From: an uncultured archaeon
GTDB taxonomy: Archaea; Halobacteriota; Methanosarcinia; Methanosarcinales; Methanoperedenaceae
Direction of reading: 5' to 3'
DNA: 12,760 nucleotides
NCBI GenBank assembly: GCA_902386085.1
Contig: CABMIA010000010.1
Coordinates: 1-12,760 of the forward strand
The translations under genes were made by a program, and so were the position numbers. Below the pieces are notes generated by a model. The model was given only the letters and a program-made list of their open reading frames with translations, did not search any database and was not told the origin of the DNA. Of this stretch, positions 6,865-12,701 are shown piece by piece (the stretch's first letter is position 1; each line of letters starts with the position of its first letter).

Positions 6865-7437
6865 ATGGAAGCACTTGCGGACATCGGAGGAAGGCCAGGA
6901 CTTGACTGTAGCGGTTTTTGCAGGTATTGTTATTTCAGGGCAGTAAAAGAAATCCCTGCCTTCGGATGCAAACACTGCCTTCCGTTCCAGAAAGGCTGTA
7001 ATTACTGCACGAAAAACGTAAAGGAAGGATATTCCGGGTTTAAACCGTTCTCCATGGTCGCACAGGAAGTGAGCCAGGCAGTTTTTTTTAATAAAAACAT
7101 ATCAAAATTCAATGTAAGCGGGGGAGGGGATGTCAGTTGCTATCCCGAGCTTAAACCATTGATAAAATTCCTCTCACAATATAAAAAACCCATACACCTC
7201 GGCTACACAAGTGGAAAAGGACTGAATAAAGATGATGCATTACTTTTCACAGGACAGGGAGTGACCGAGGTTACATTCACTGTTTTTTCTACAAATCCTG
7301 AGCTTCGGCGGAAATACATGAATGACAGGACGCCCGAAGATTCACTCGATGCGCTCCGCGCATTTGCAGAAAAATGCGATGTCTATGCCGCTGCTGTGCT
7401 GATCCCCGGAGTGAATGACGGCGATGTACTTTTATAA
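6865..7437 (+). CDS. mmp10: Mmp10 (McrA-arginine C-methyltransferase), N-terminal radical SAM part, ended by in-frame TAA
   Basis: The first 190 codons of Mmp10, the cobalamin-dependent radical SAM enzyme that methylates a conserved arginine in the active-site region of McrA. The [4Fe-4S] motif CX3CX2C is at C15/C19/C22, followed by Tyr23; as I recall, Tyr23 in the Methanosarcina enzyme ligates the cluster, and agreement in numbering supports this ATG. The four-cysteine iron loop is C35, C38, C45, C48. '[12 protein letters not shown]' (84-95) is the SAM-binding GGE-like region. The frame could extend to TTG at 6817, adding 16 residues, but family members begin near 'DIGGRPG'. Codon 191 is TAA (7435-7437). 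The next codons continue the protein in the same frame, so this is a nonsense interruption and not a frameshift. The short product would lack the barrel's end and the cobalamin-binding domain. Confidence 0.9.
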   Translation: MEALADIGGRPGLDCSGFCRYCYFRAVKEIPAFGCKHCLPFQKGCNYCTKNVKEGYSGFKPFSMVAQEVSQAVFFNKNISKFNVSGGGDVSCYPELKPLIKFLSQYKKPIHLGYTSGKGLNKDDALLFTGQGVTEVTFTVFSTNPELRRKYMNDRTPEDSLDALRAFAEKCDVYAAAVLIPGVNDGDVLL

Positions 7438-7458
7438 ACTTGCGCAGACCTTGAAGAA

Positions 7459-8094
7459 ATGGGTGTGAAGGGCCTGATCCTGATGCGTTTTGCCAACGCT
7501 TATGAACAGGGTCTGATCCTTGGTAATGCCCCATTGATCGAAGGCGTTGCATCTCATACCCTTTCTGAGTTCAAATCCATCGTAGAGGATATAAATAACA
7601 GGTTTAAGTTCAGAGTCACCGGCACACCGCTGTACGACCCAGAAACCGGTTCTCCGTTCGCCATACGAAATGAACCTCATGTACTTTCGGGGCTTCCAAA
7701 ACCCACAAAAGAAGCCACCATAATAACGGGTGAAGTCGCAGCGCCTCTGATAGCTGAGATTTTCGATAAGCTGGGCGGGCTGGTGAATGTCATCCCAGTC
7801 AAAAAAGATGTCGGCTGCCTTATAACCATTGAAGATATCATGACACTTGATTTATCGAAGGTTAAAGAGACTGTTTTCTTCCCGGGCAGGGCATTCGTTC
7901 ACGATCCCGAGATCAAGAAACTACTCTCAAGCGACGGCATTGACAGGCTTGTAAGAAGAGGACCTGATATGCTCACCGTGGATGGGGAAATGAGCATTTC
8001 AATGACGAAAGATGAAGTTATTGCTAAAGAAGTAGAGGCGTTCACCGAATTTATCCAGATGATAAATGTACTTGGAACGAATCCAAGGCGATGA
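7459..8094 (+). CDS. mmp10: Mmp10, C-terminal part (same frame, after the TAA)
   Basis: This is the rest of Mmp10, in the same reading frame as the preceding fragment (7459 is 198 codons after 6865). Seven more Mmp10-like codons (7438-7458, 'TCADLEE') lie between the TAA and this first ATG. It holds the end of the radical SAM barrel ('[17 protein letters not shown]', about 4-20) and the C-terminal domain that binds cobalamin in this family. There is no further stop or indel, and the ORF ends with TGA. Counting the TAA as one codon, the full gene encodes about 409 residues, near the expected length of the family. No good SD precedes the ATG, but TTTATAAA at 7431-7438 resembles a TATA box. It could be an expressed half, a fossil of a recent mutation, or the result of a base error in the assembly. 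Alone it lacks the cluster cysteines and cannot be a complete enzyme. Confidence 0.85.
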   Translation: MGVKGLILMRFANAYEQGLILGNAPLIEGVASHTLSEFKSIVEDINNRFKFRVTGTPLYDPETGSPFAIRNEPHVLSGLPKPTKEATIITGEVAAPLIAEIFDKLGGLVNVIPVKKDVGCLITIEDIMTLDLSKVKETVFFPGRAFVHDPEIKKLLSSDGIDRLVRRGPDMLTVDGEMSISMTKDEVIAKEVEAFTEFIQMINVLGTNPRR

Positions 8095-8106
8095 CCCTAA
8101 CCCTGA

Positions 8107-8127
8107 TTAGTACAAACTAAAATTAGT
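8107..8127. terminator. Possible weak terminator between convergent genes
   Basis: TTAGT-ACAA-ACTAA can form a short hairpin, and a further TTAGT and an AT-rich tail follow. It lies between the ends of mmp10 and the convergent CMD gene. The stem is only five AT-rich pairs, so support is weak. Confidence 0.25.
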
Positions 8128-8186
8128 ATTTAATAAAATTGTCAACATACACTGACAGAAGTTAGTAAAATAGTTGCTCCTGATTC

Positions 8187-8633
8187 CTATTCGTCGTCTC
8201 TTTCTTTGGGTATCCCGCACACCCCGCATTCATCCTTAAGCCCGAGCTTCTCGGAATCCATTGCCCGTGTGCCCTCAGCAAGCACGGCTGCATTGGATAA
8301 TGAACCTGCTATCAATATGGCGTCAAAAATTTCTTCCTTTGTTGCTCCAAGCCTCTGGGCGACACGGATATGCAGTTTAAGGCAATGCTCGCATCGCAGA
8401 GCGGCAGATACGCCTATCGATATAAGCTCGATCGTTTTTGCATCCAATCGCTTGAATTCCCTGACTATTGCATTCTCATAGAGAACCTTCGCGACAAGCA
8501 ATTCAGGCGATTGCTTCATGAAGTTAAGAATATAAGGCACTTCCCCATATACTTTTTCAACTTCTTTTAATAATTCTTCCGCCGCTTCTTCCGGGTCCTT
8601 TTTCAGGATCTTCTCGATTTTGGTCAGTTCCAT
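8187..8633 (-). CDS. Carboxymuconolactone decarboxylase / AhpD-like protein
   Basis: A 148-residue, all-alpha CMD-family protein. The AhpD-type redox motif is C81/C84 in 'RCEHCLKLH' with His88, followed by 'VAQRLGATKEEIFDAILIAG' split over 91-110, the family core. Such proteins act as peroxidase reductants or as small oxidoreductases of unknown substrate; decarboxylase activity should not be assumed. An extra 'CGVC' at 136-139 near the C-terminus is not part of the core and could be a second redox or metal pair. No SD precedes the ATG. A TATA-like TTATTTAG preceded by CGAAATC (about 8665-8678, minus strand) would make the message nearly leaderless. It converges on mmp10 and seems to be a single-gene unit. 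Confidence 0.88.
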   Translation of the reverse strand: MELTKIEKILKKDPEEAAEELLKEVEKVYGEVPYILNFMKQSPELLVAKVLYENAIVREFKRLDAKTIELISIGVSAALRCEHCLKLHIRVAQRLGATKEEIFDAILIAGSLSNAAVLAEGTRAMDSEKLGLKDECGVCGIPKERDDE

Positions 8634-8727
8634 ATAGTTCTAATAAAACGATTTCAATGCCATACTAAATAAGGATTTCGAAATAAGAGTTTTTTCAATT
8701 TTATTAATATTTTTTTATTAATATATT

Positions 8728-9051
8728 TTAATTTATTTGTGCTAATTTTGAGAAAATCATAAGAACATTATTGAACAAAACAAAATTATAAAATAAGATC
8801 AAAGCGAAGTAACTGAACTTTTCTCCGGGTTTAAAATACCTGTGACAGAAATAAACGATTGCAGCGATATATGCTATCTTGAAAAACAAAGCAATCATGA
8901 ATCCGAAATTGTTAAAGATATAGTACATTAATTTGTTTGCCTCGTTAAGCTTTAAGATTTCAATTGCATAATATGTAAAACCCACATCAAGCGCTTGAAA
9001 ACCTGTAATTATGCATAATGCTTCATCAAACTTCAATTTCAGCAAATTCAT
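8728..9051 (-). CDS. Small membrane protein, DUF5658-like
   Basis: A 107-residue integral membrane protein with three likely membrane segments: about 11-32, 48-69 and 80-103. The pattern of an Asp in the first segment ('FQALDVGFTYYAIEI'), then 'LNEANKLMYYIF' before the second, resembles the archaeal/bacterial DUF5658 family (D...T...E.N). Function of that family is unknown. The start is well supported by AGGAGG at 9060-9065, eight bases before the ATG. It lies between ftsZ and the CMD gene on the same strand, with AT-rich gaps of 127 and 94 bases, so it may be its own unit. The family assignment is from pattern only. Confidence 0.7.
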   Translation of the reverse strand: MNLLKLKFDEALCIITGFQALDVGFTYYAIEILKLNEANKLMYYIFNNFGFMIALFFKIAYIAAIVYFCHRYFKPGEKFSYFALILFYNFVLFNNVLMIFSKLAQIN

Positions 9052-9153
9052 ATCCTTGTCCTCCTGCGTAAATGAATATTCTCAACCGGGCTCAATTAGC
9101 AACCTGTGATTACTATACTTCTGCACAACAGTATGATTGATGTTGAGAAATGT

Positions 9154-9170
9154 ATTGATACAAAATCAAT
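9154..9170 (-). terminator. Possible hairpin downstream of ftsZ
   Basis: ATTGAT-N5-ATCAAT is a perfect 6-bp inverted repeat beginning eight bases past the ftsZ stop on the minus strand. It has no long T tract after it, so it may be an RNA-end stabiliser or a chance repeat. Confidence 0.3.
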
Positions 9171-9178
9171 CTTAATTA

Positions 9179-10156
9179 CTACTTCAATTTATCCGGATCA
9201 GTAACCCCGGTCAGCACGGCCGTCACCCTGACACGGCCTGCAAGGGATTCCTCCACTTTTGCCCCCCATACTATCCGCCCGGTATTCGGCGCTTTCTGTA
9301 TGATGATCTCGCCTGCCTGCGTGACCTCGCCGAGGGTCATATCCTCCCCTCCTTCGATGTGGATCAGCACGCCATAAGTCCCTGAGATGTCCCCGACATC
9401 AAGAAGCGGCGTGGAAAGCGCCTGTTCCATTGCTTTCTCTATGCGGTTCTCACCCTCTGCATCGCCAATGCCGATTGCCGATATCCCGCCGCGTTCCACA
9501 ACACTTCGCAGGTCTGAATAGTCCAAATTCACAAGGCTGGGCTGTGTAATCGTTTCCGTGACGTTCTTGATAAACGCGCCCACAAACTCGTTCGCCACAG
9601 CAAAACCTTCACGAAGCGGAAGGCTGCCTGCAATCGCTCTCAATTTTGAATTGTCTATCACAACAAGAGAGTCGCACCTGGAGGCAAAAGCCTTGATGCC
9701 CATAATTGCTTTCTTGCGCCGAAGTACTTCATAGCTAAAAGGCAGCATCACGCATCCTAACGTAAGAATCCCGGCTTCATGTGTCGCCTCCGCGATCACG
9801 GGTGCAGCGCCCGTACCCGATCCCCCACCCATGCCCGCTATTATGAAAACAAGGTTCGAACCAGAAAGCTCCTGTTTTATTTCCTTGATGCTTTCCCTCG
9901 CGGCCTCGGTGCCTCTTTCTGCAAAACCACCGCACCCCTTCCCCTGGTAGGTCTGTTCTCCCAGAAGTATTTTCACATCGGCTTTTGCTCCCAGGAGATG
10001 CACTGCATCGGTATCTGCCGCTATTATCTTACTTCCCACTATCTCTTTTTGGGCTATCCATGAAACGATATTGCATCCTGCGCCCCCAAGACCGATTATA
10101 GATACGGTGGGTTTCGCAGCCTTTGCAAGTTCAGAAATTCTTGAATCAAGTGTCAT
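9179..10156 (-). CDS. ftsZ: FtsZ, tubulin-like cell-division GTPase (archaeal, FtsZ2-like)
   Basis: A 325-residue FtsZ, the GTPase that polymerises at the division site. The nucleotide loop 'GLGGAGCN' is at 22-29, the tubulin signature 'GGGSGTG' at 110-116, and the catalytic T7 loop N210-x-D212-xx-D215 in 'NLDYSDLRSVV'; all key residues are present. The C-terminal half matches archaeal FtsZ2 better than FtsZ1 ('ETITQPSLVNLDY', 'VIWGA'-like 'IVWGAK', 'VTAVLTGV'). The N-terminal lead (about 15 residues before the Rossmann strand) is short, and there is no C-terminal tail past the core, so partner-binding tails are missing or minimal. SD AGAGGGA at 10161-10167, TATA near 10220-10226. It is monocistronic by position and lies next to the integrase-bearing element. 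Confidence 0.93.
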   Translation of the reverse strand: MTLDSRISELAKAAKPTVSIIGLGGAGCNIVSWIAQKEIVGSKIIAADTDAVHLLGAKADVKILLGEQTYQGKGCGGFAERGTEAARESIKEIKQELSGSNLVFIIAGMGGGSGTGAAPVIAEATHEAGILTLGCVMLPFSYEVLRRKKAIMGIKAFASRCDSLVVIDNSKLRAIAGSLPLREGFAVANEFVGAFIKNVTETITQPSLVNLDYSDLRSVVERGGISAIGIGDAEGENRIEKAMEQALSTPLLDVGDISGTYGVLIHIEGGEDMTLGEVTQAGEIIIQKAPNTGRIVWGAKVEESLAGRVRVTAVLTGVTDPDKLK

Positions 10157-10219
10157 AAAGTCCCTCTTTTATTTTTACCACATACTTTCTAATATTTTGG
10201 ATAATCCTTTATCGCAAGA

Positions 10220-10226
10220 TATATAA
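10220..10226 (-). promoter_or_regulatory. TATA box of ftsZ
   Basis: On the minus strand TTATATA within GGTTATATATC; the predicted start is near 10197, giving a leader of about 40 bases with the AGAGGGA SD. The core also reads as TATA on the plus strand, so the site may work in both directions between ftsZ and the integrase. Confidence 0.5.
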
Positions 10227-10266
10227 CCTTTATTAGATAAGGAGTCCATGTTATGATTTAACGATA

Positions 10267-10275
10267 TTTTTATAT
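10267..10275 (+). promoter_or_regulatory. TATA box of the integrase gene
   Basis: TTTTTATAT (plus strand). A start about 26 bases downstream falls at 10298, one base before the second in-frame ATG (10299). That would give a leaderless message beginning MDNDN and argues for 10299 over 10290. Confidence 0.45.
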
Positions 10276-10289
10276 CCTCATACGTTGTA

Positions 10290-11507
10290 ATGTTGTACAT
10301 GGATAATGACAACTGGTTACAGACGGTGAGACACGATAAAAAAATCGTTGAATGGTTGACTAACATAGACGCATCAGATAACACCTCAAAATCTTATATA
10401 AGTTACGTGAGAGTTTTTTGTGAATGCGTTAATAAAACACCAACCGAATTAATTGAGGAATCCATAAAGGATATCAAAGCCGGGCTATTACCTGCTGAGA
10501 GAAATGAAGGGCAGTATATAAGCAAGTTTAAGGAATGCTTAAAGGCGCGGGGATATGCAGATAAGAGTTTTTATCATGGATTATCAGCAGTCAAGAGTTT
10601 TTATGGCAATTTCGATATCACATTACCGAAATCAGTAAGCAAAATCAAAAAAGCGAATCCGAAAAGAGAGAATCAGAATTTTATTGAGAGAGATGATATT
10701 AAGAATTTAATTATCAATGCTCCTTCTTTGCGTGAACATGCTATTATCTTGGTAATGGCAACTTCGGGCATGGCGATACAGGAAATCGTCAATCTTAGGA
10801 TTGGAGATATAGCCATTGATGAAGAAGGAATAGGAACTATCACAGCGAGAAGGCAAAAATCCGATATTGATTTTGTAACGTTCATTTCTCCAGAGGCATC
10901 ACATGCTCTTAAAAATTATTGGGAAGAGCGAAACCGTGACCCAGATACAGTGGTTAAGGGTAATGCTGATTTTGTATTTGTTACAGGCAATAACCGGAGC
11001 AAGGGTAAACAGCTATCCACAATTACAGAGGCAGGGCACTTTCAGAGGCTTGGTGAAAAGCTCGGTTATGAATCAAATGCACAATGCAAGGGACGGAAGG
11101 GACTTGTAAAAAGCCGTTCTCACGCTCTAAGGAAATTCTTTGCGTCCACGCTTGAAAATTCAGGGATGCCAAAGAACAAGGTTGATTTTATGCTCGGCCA
11201 TTCAGTTAATAGCACTGACTTAGCATACTTTAAAAACGACATTGCCAAGCTTAAGGACCTGTATAAGACTTATCTGCCCTATCTGACATTCGAAAAAACT
11301 ATTGAGGTTAGAAGCTTAGACACGCAGGATGCGAAGAGGCTTGAGGAACTCGATAAAGAAAATAAAAAACTCAAGAAACGAATCCAAGATATCGAGAAAG
11401 ACTTAAATAAACGGCAGACAGCGGATGAAACTCTTAACAAACTTTTTAATGATCCGGATATCCAGCAGATGCTTTTGAAAAAGTTGAAGGAATTGGAGAA
11501 AAAATAA
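10290..11507 (+). CDS. Tyrosine recombinase/integrase with atypical first catalytic residue
   Basis: A 405-residue tyrosine recombinase that would integrate or excise the element to its right. An N-terminal SAM-like, core-binding domain covers about 10-110; the catalytic domain covers about 130-335. The catalytic region has Lys190 (beta-hairpin, 'RQKSD'), the H278-x-x-R281 box ('HALRK'), His304 ('LGHS') and the nucleophile Tyr313 ('AYFK'), all at normal spacing. The usual Arg I of 'TGLRxxE' is Ala162 in 'SGMAIQE', so one of the two catalytic arginines is missing from its place. A charged coiled coil occupies about 345-405 ('LEELDKENKKLKKRI'), absent from minimal Xer proteins. The start may be ATG 10299 (see promoter). 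Base composition is more AT-rich than the neighbouring ftsZ. The gene ends ten bases before a convergent gene. Confidence 0.9.
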   Translation: MLYMDNDNWLQTVRHDKKIVEWLTNIDASDNTSKSYISYVRVFCECVNKTPTELIEESIKDIKAGLLPAERNEGQYISKFKECLKARGYADKSFYHGLSAVKSFYGNFDITLPKSVSKIKKANPKRENQNFIERDDIKNLIINAPSLREHAIILVMATSGMAIQEIVNLRIGDIAIDEEGIGTITARRQKSDIDFVTFISPEASHALKNYWEERNRDPDTVVKGNADFVFVTGNNRSKGKQLSTITEAGHFQRLGEKLGYESNAQCKGRKGLVKSRSHALRKFFASTLENSGMPKNKVDFMLGHSVNSTDLAYFKNDIAKLKDLYKTYLPYLTFEKTIEVRSLDTQDAKRLEELDKENKKLKKRIQDIEKDLNKRQTADETLNKLFNDPDIQQMLLKKLKELEKK

Positions 11508-11511
11508 ACAC

Positions 11512-11529
11512 GTTTTTTTATTTTTCTTT
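11512..11529 (+). terminator. Oligo-T terminator after the integrase gene
   Basis: A T-rich run (GTTTTTTTATTTTTCTTTT) begins right after the integrase stop. Archaeal RNA polymerase terminates at oligo-T tracts without a hairpin, so this probably ends the integrase message, within the 3' end of the convergent gene. Confidence 0.5.
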
Positions 11530-12054
11530 TGAGAATACGTATCCGTAACCATCCAAAACATCTATCAATTCCCACATTTCTCCCTTTGTAGGAGGTTCCT
11601 TTAAATCCTTGAGACGATGCTTCAAAGAAATTACATAGTATGCTGAGTTTACCCCAAAACCTGCAAGAAGGGTGCCTAAATCAAAAATTCGTTTATTGTG
11701 TATAGGCTCTGGCAATTTCGACCTCTCTTTTGCCTCTGGCATTTGTTCATACGTAAAACTTTTACCATCACCATCTTTTAATACAGCTTTAATAAAATCC
11801 CTCATTGTATCTTTTGTAAACATCTCAGCTTTCTGCTTCTCCGGAATCTTTTCAGCGATGAGAGTTAAATCTTCAAGAGCCTTTTTTACTTTGGTTTTTA
11901 TTGCATAATCGGTCTTATGCAGCTCATTTTCTAAACGTCTCTTCTTTTCCAAATCAAGTTTATTTGATTTACTTAAATCAGTTGAATCCGCTAACTCCGT
12001 TTTGATCTCTCTTCGTCTTTGTTTTAAGTAGGTGCGCTGTCCTTTCGATAACAT
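11518..12054 (-). CDS. Coiled-coil-rich protein of unknown function in the accessory region
   Basis: I do not recognise this protein. The frame opens at ATG 12066 (182 residues), but AGGA at 12060-12063 stands five bases before the ATG at 12054, giving a better start and 178 residues. The N-terminal two-thirds is highly charged and helical ('KQRRREIKTEL', 'LEKKRRLENEL', 'KTKVKKALEDL'), likely a coiled coil. The C-terminal third (about 125-178) is more globular, with 'FDLGTLLAGFGVNSAYYVI' and ending 'LDGYGYVFSKEK'. There is no signal peptide, no cysteine and no clear enzyme motif. It converges on the integrase and is divergent from the RHH gene, with which it shares a 147-base repeat-rich promoter region. 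The setting suggests a function of the element, but which one is open. Confidence 0.65.
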   Translation of the reverse strand: MLSKGQRTYLKQRRREIKTELADSTDLSKSNKLDLEKKRRLENELHKTDYAIKTKVKKALEDLTLIAEKIPEKQKAEMFTKDTMRDFIKAVLKDGDGKSFTYEQMPEAKERSKLPEPIHNKRIFDLGTLLAGFGVNSAYYVISLKHRLKDLKEPPTKGEMWELIDVLDGYGYVFSKEK

Positions 12055-12070
12055 TTTATTCCTCATTAAA

Positions 12071-12091
12071 TTTTTATCAATTTTTTATCAA
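12071..12091. repeat. Direct repeat TTTTTATCAA x2, 11-bp period
   Basis: Two exact copies (12071-12080 and 12082-12091), one DNA turn apart, just upstream of the coiled-coil gene. Helically phased short direct repeats are typical of operators bound by ribbon-helix-helix proteins, and such a protein is encoded nearby. Low sequence complexity is a caution. Confidence 0.4.
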
Positions 12092-12096
12092 ATTTT

Positions 12097-12117
12097 AGAT
12101 TTTCATACCCAAAATCT
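12097..12117. repeat. Inverted repeat AGATTTT-N7-AAAATCT
   Basis: A perfect 7-bp inverted repeat with a 7-bp centre (CATACCC), between two divergent genes of the element. It overlaps the expected start of minus-strand transcription (TATA-like GTTATATTAAT near 12121-12131). It could be an operator. A recombinase core site also has paired arms around a 6-8 bp centre, but no second copy is in the window. Confidence 0.45.
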
Positions 12118-12142
12118 GGCAATTAATATAACATCATATACC

Positions 12143-12151
12143 TATATATAA
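12143..12151 (+). promoter_or_regulatory. TATA box of the RHH gene cluster
   Basis: TATATATAA, giving a start near 12172 and a leader of about 40 bases before ATG 12214, which has GAGG at 12202-12205 as SD. A second AT-rich box at about 12173-12186 is too close to leave the SD in the message. Confidence 0.4.
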
Positions 12152-12213
12152 GTAATCTTGGAATTCATCTGCTTTAATATATAAAAATATAATATGTACT
12201 TGAGGCGATAAGA

Positions 12214-12381
12214 ATGTCAAAGTTCGTAGGCGCAACACTGCCAGAAAAAATATACGCAGACTTAGAAGACTTGAAAACTAAAGGCAATTGGATTAGCACA
12301 GCCGACCTTCTGCGGGACGTGATCAAAGAAGGAGTTGAAGTTATGCGAAACAGGGGGTTGAATGATCCCGCACTGGCTTGA
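12214..12381 (+). CDS. Small ribbon-helix-helix (CopG/MetJ-type) DNA-binding protein
   Basis: A 55-residue protein. The start 'MSKFVGATLPEKIYADLEDL' has the short beta strand ('FVGATLP') followed by a helix. After the turn 'KGNWISTADLLRDVIKEGVEV' comes the second helix, the standard ribbon-helix-helix order (strand about 3-9, helix 10-21, helix 28-45). Such proteins bind DNA as dimers through the strand and usually regulate plasmid, virus or toxin-antitoxin genes. GAGG at 12202-12205, eight bases before the ATG, supports the start. Its neighbourhood of repeats suggests autoregulation. No toxin-like partner is recognisable in the next ORFs. It is too short for many automatic gene calls. Confidence 0.75.
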   Translation: MSKFVGATLPEKIYADLEDLKTKGNWISTADLLRDVIKEGVEVMRNRGLNDPALA

Positions 12382-12499
12382 AATCTTAGAAGAATTGAAA
12401 GAAAAAGCGAAAGAGCCACTGCCGATGCAAGCGGCAGCAGCCAGCAAAGAGCACCAAACAGGGCACTCATATCATGAAATACAGCAGTCACGAACTTAA
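12362..12499 (+). CDS. Tiny ORF overlapping the RHH gene (hypothetical)
   Basis: A 45-codon ORF whose ATG lies within the 3' end of the RHH gene (20-base overlap) and whose end overlaps the next ORF by 26 bases. AGGGGG at 12350-12355 is a possible SD. The product begins 'MIPHWLEILEELKEKAKEP', a charged helix, then a low-complexity tail. The overlapping chain is typical of virus or plasmid operons, which is the main support; it may not be expressed. Confidence 0.4.
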   Translation: MIPHWLEILEELKEKAKEPLPMQAAAASKEHQTGHSYHEIQQSRT

Positions 12500-12701
12500 A
12501 ACTATCCTATCGCATCTCAAGCTCAATATGCCGGAATGGTGCCAGCAGTGCACTCACCAGACACAAGAAGAAAACCTGCGCTGTCGGGCTTGTTTCATCG
12601 AAAAGAAGTCAATTTCTGGACAACAATATCCCATCCGGAAGCCTCCGCTTTTCGAGGCGTCGCCAGGGGCGGAGCTTGCGGGAGGAGGAGCAGAAGAATG
12701 A
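12474..12701 (+). CDS. Small zinc-ribbon-like protein (hypothetical)
   Basis: A 75-residue ORF with a CX2C-X10-CX2C arrangement (C23, C26, C37, C40, in 'EWCQQC' and 'LRCRACF'), a probable single zinc site. The tail (about 55-75, 'FEASPGAELAGGGAEE') is low-complexity and its DNA is much more GC-rich than the first half, with an inverted repeat in it. No SD is seen at the ATG, which overlaps the preceding ORF, so coupling is possible. The stop overlaps the next start (ATGA). The function is unknown; small zinc proteins of this kind are common in archaeal viruses and plasmids. Confidence 0.55.
   Translation: MKYSSHELKTILSHLKLNMPEWCQQCTHQTQEENLRCRACFIEKKSISGQQYPIRKPPLFEASPGAELAGGGAEE
12643..12674. 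repeat. GC-rich inverted repeat inside the zinc-type ORF
   Basis: CTCCGC at 12643-12648 pairs with GCGGAG at 12669-12674, and the flanking AAG/CTT adds imperfect pairing. The whole stretch is far more GC-rich than its surroundings, so it could be a small palindromic insert or an RNA hairpin before the next gene. Confidence 0.35.

Noticed and set aside
7435..7437. Recoding of the mmp10 stop as pyrrolysine or selenocysteine
   Set aside because: Those use TAG and TGA; this codon is TAA. TAG also ends several genes here (hsp20, nfeD, CMD, ftsZ), which argues against a pyrrolysine-rich code.
7289..7680. Minus-strand ORFs opposite the mmp10 break
   Set aside because: They are shadows of mmp10 sequence. 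They span the TAA only by chance and have no recognisable product.
10200..10245. CCTTTATC/GATAAGG inverted halves as an attachment site or tRNA remnant
   Set aside because: The arms are imperfect and far apart, no tRNA-like cloverleaf is present, and no second copy is seen in the window.
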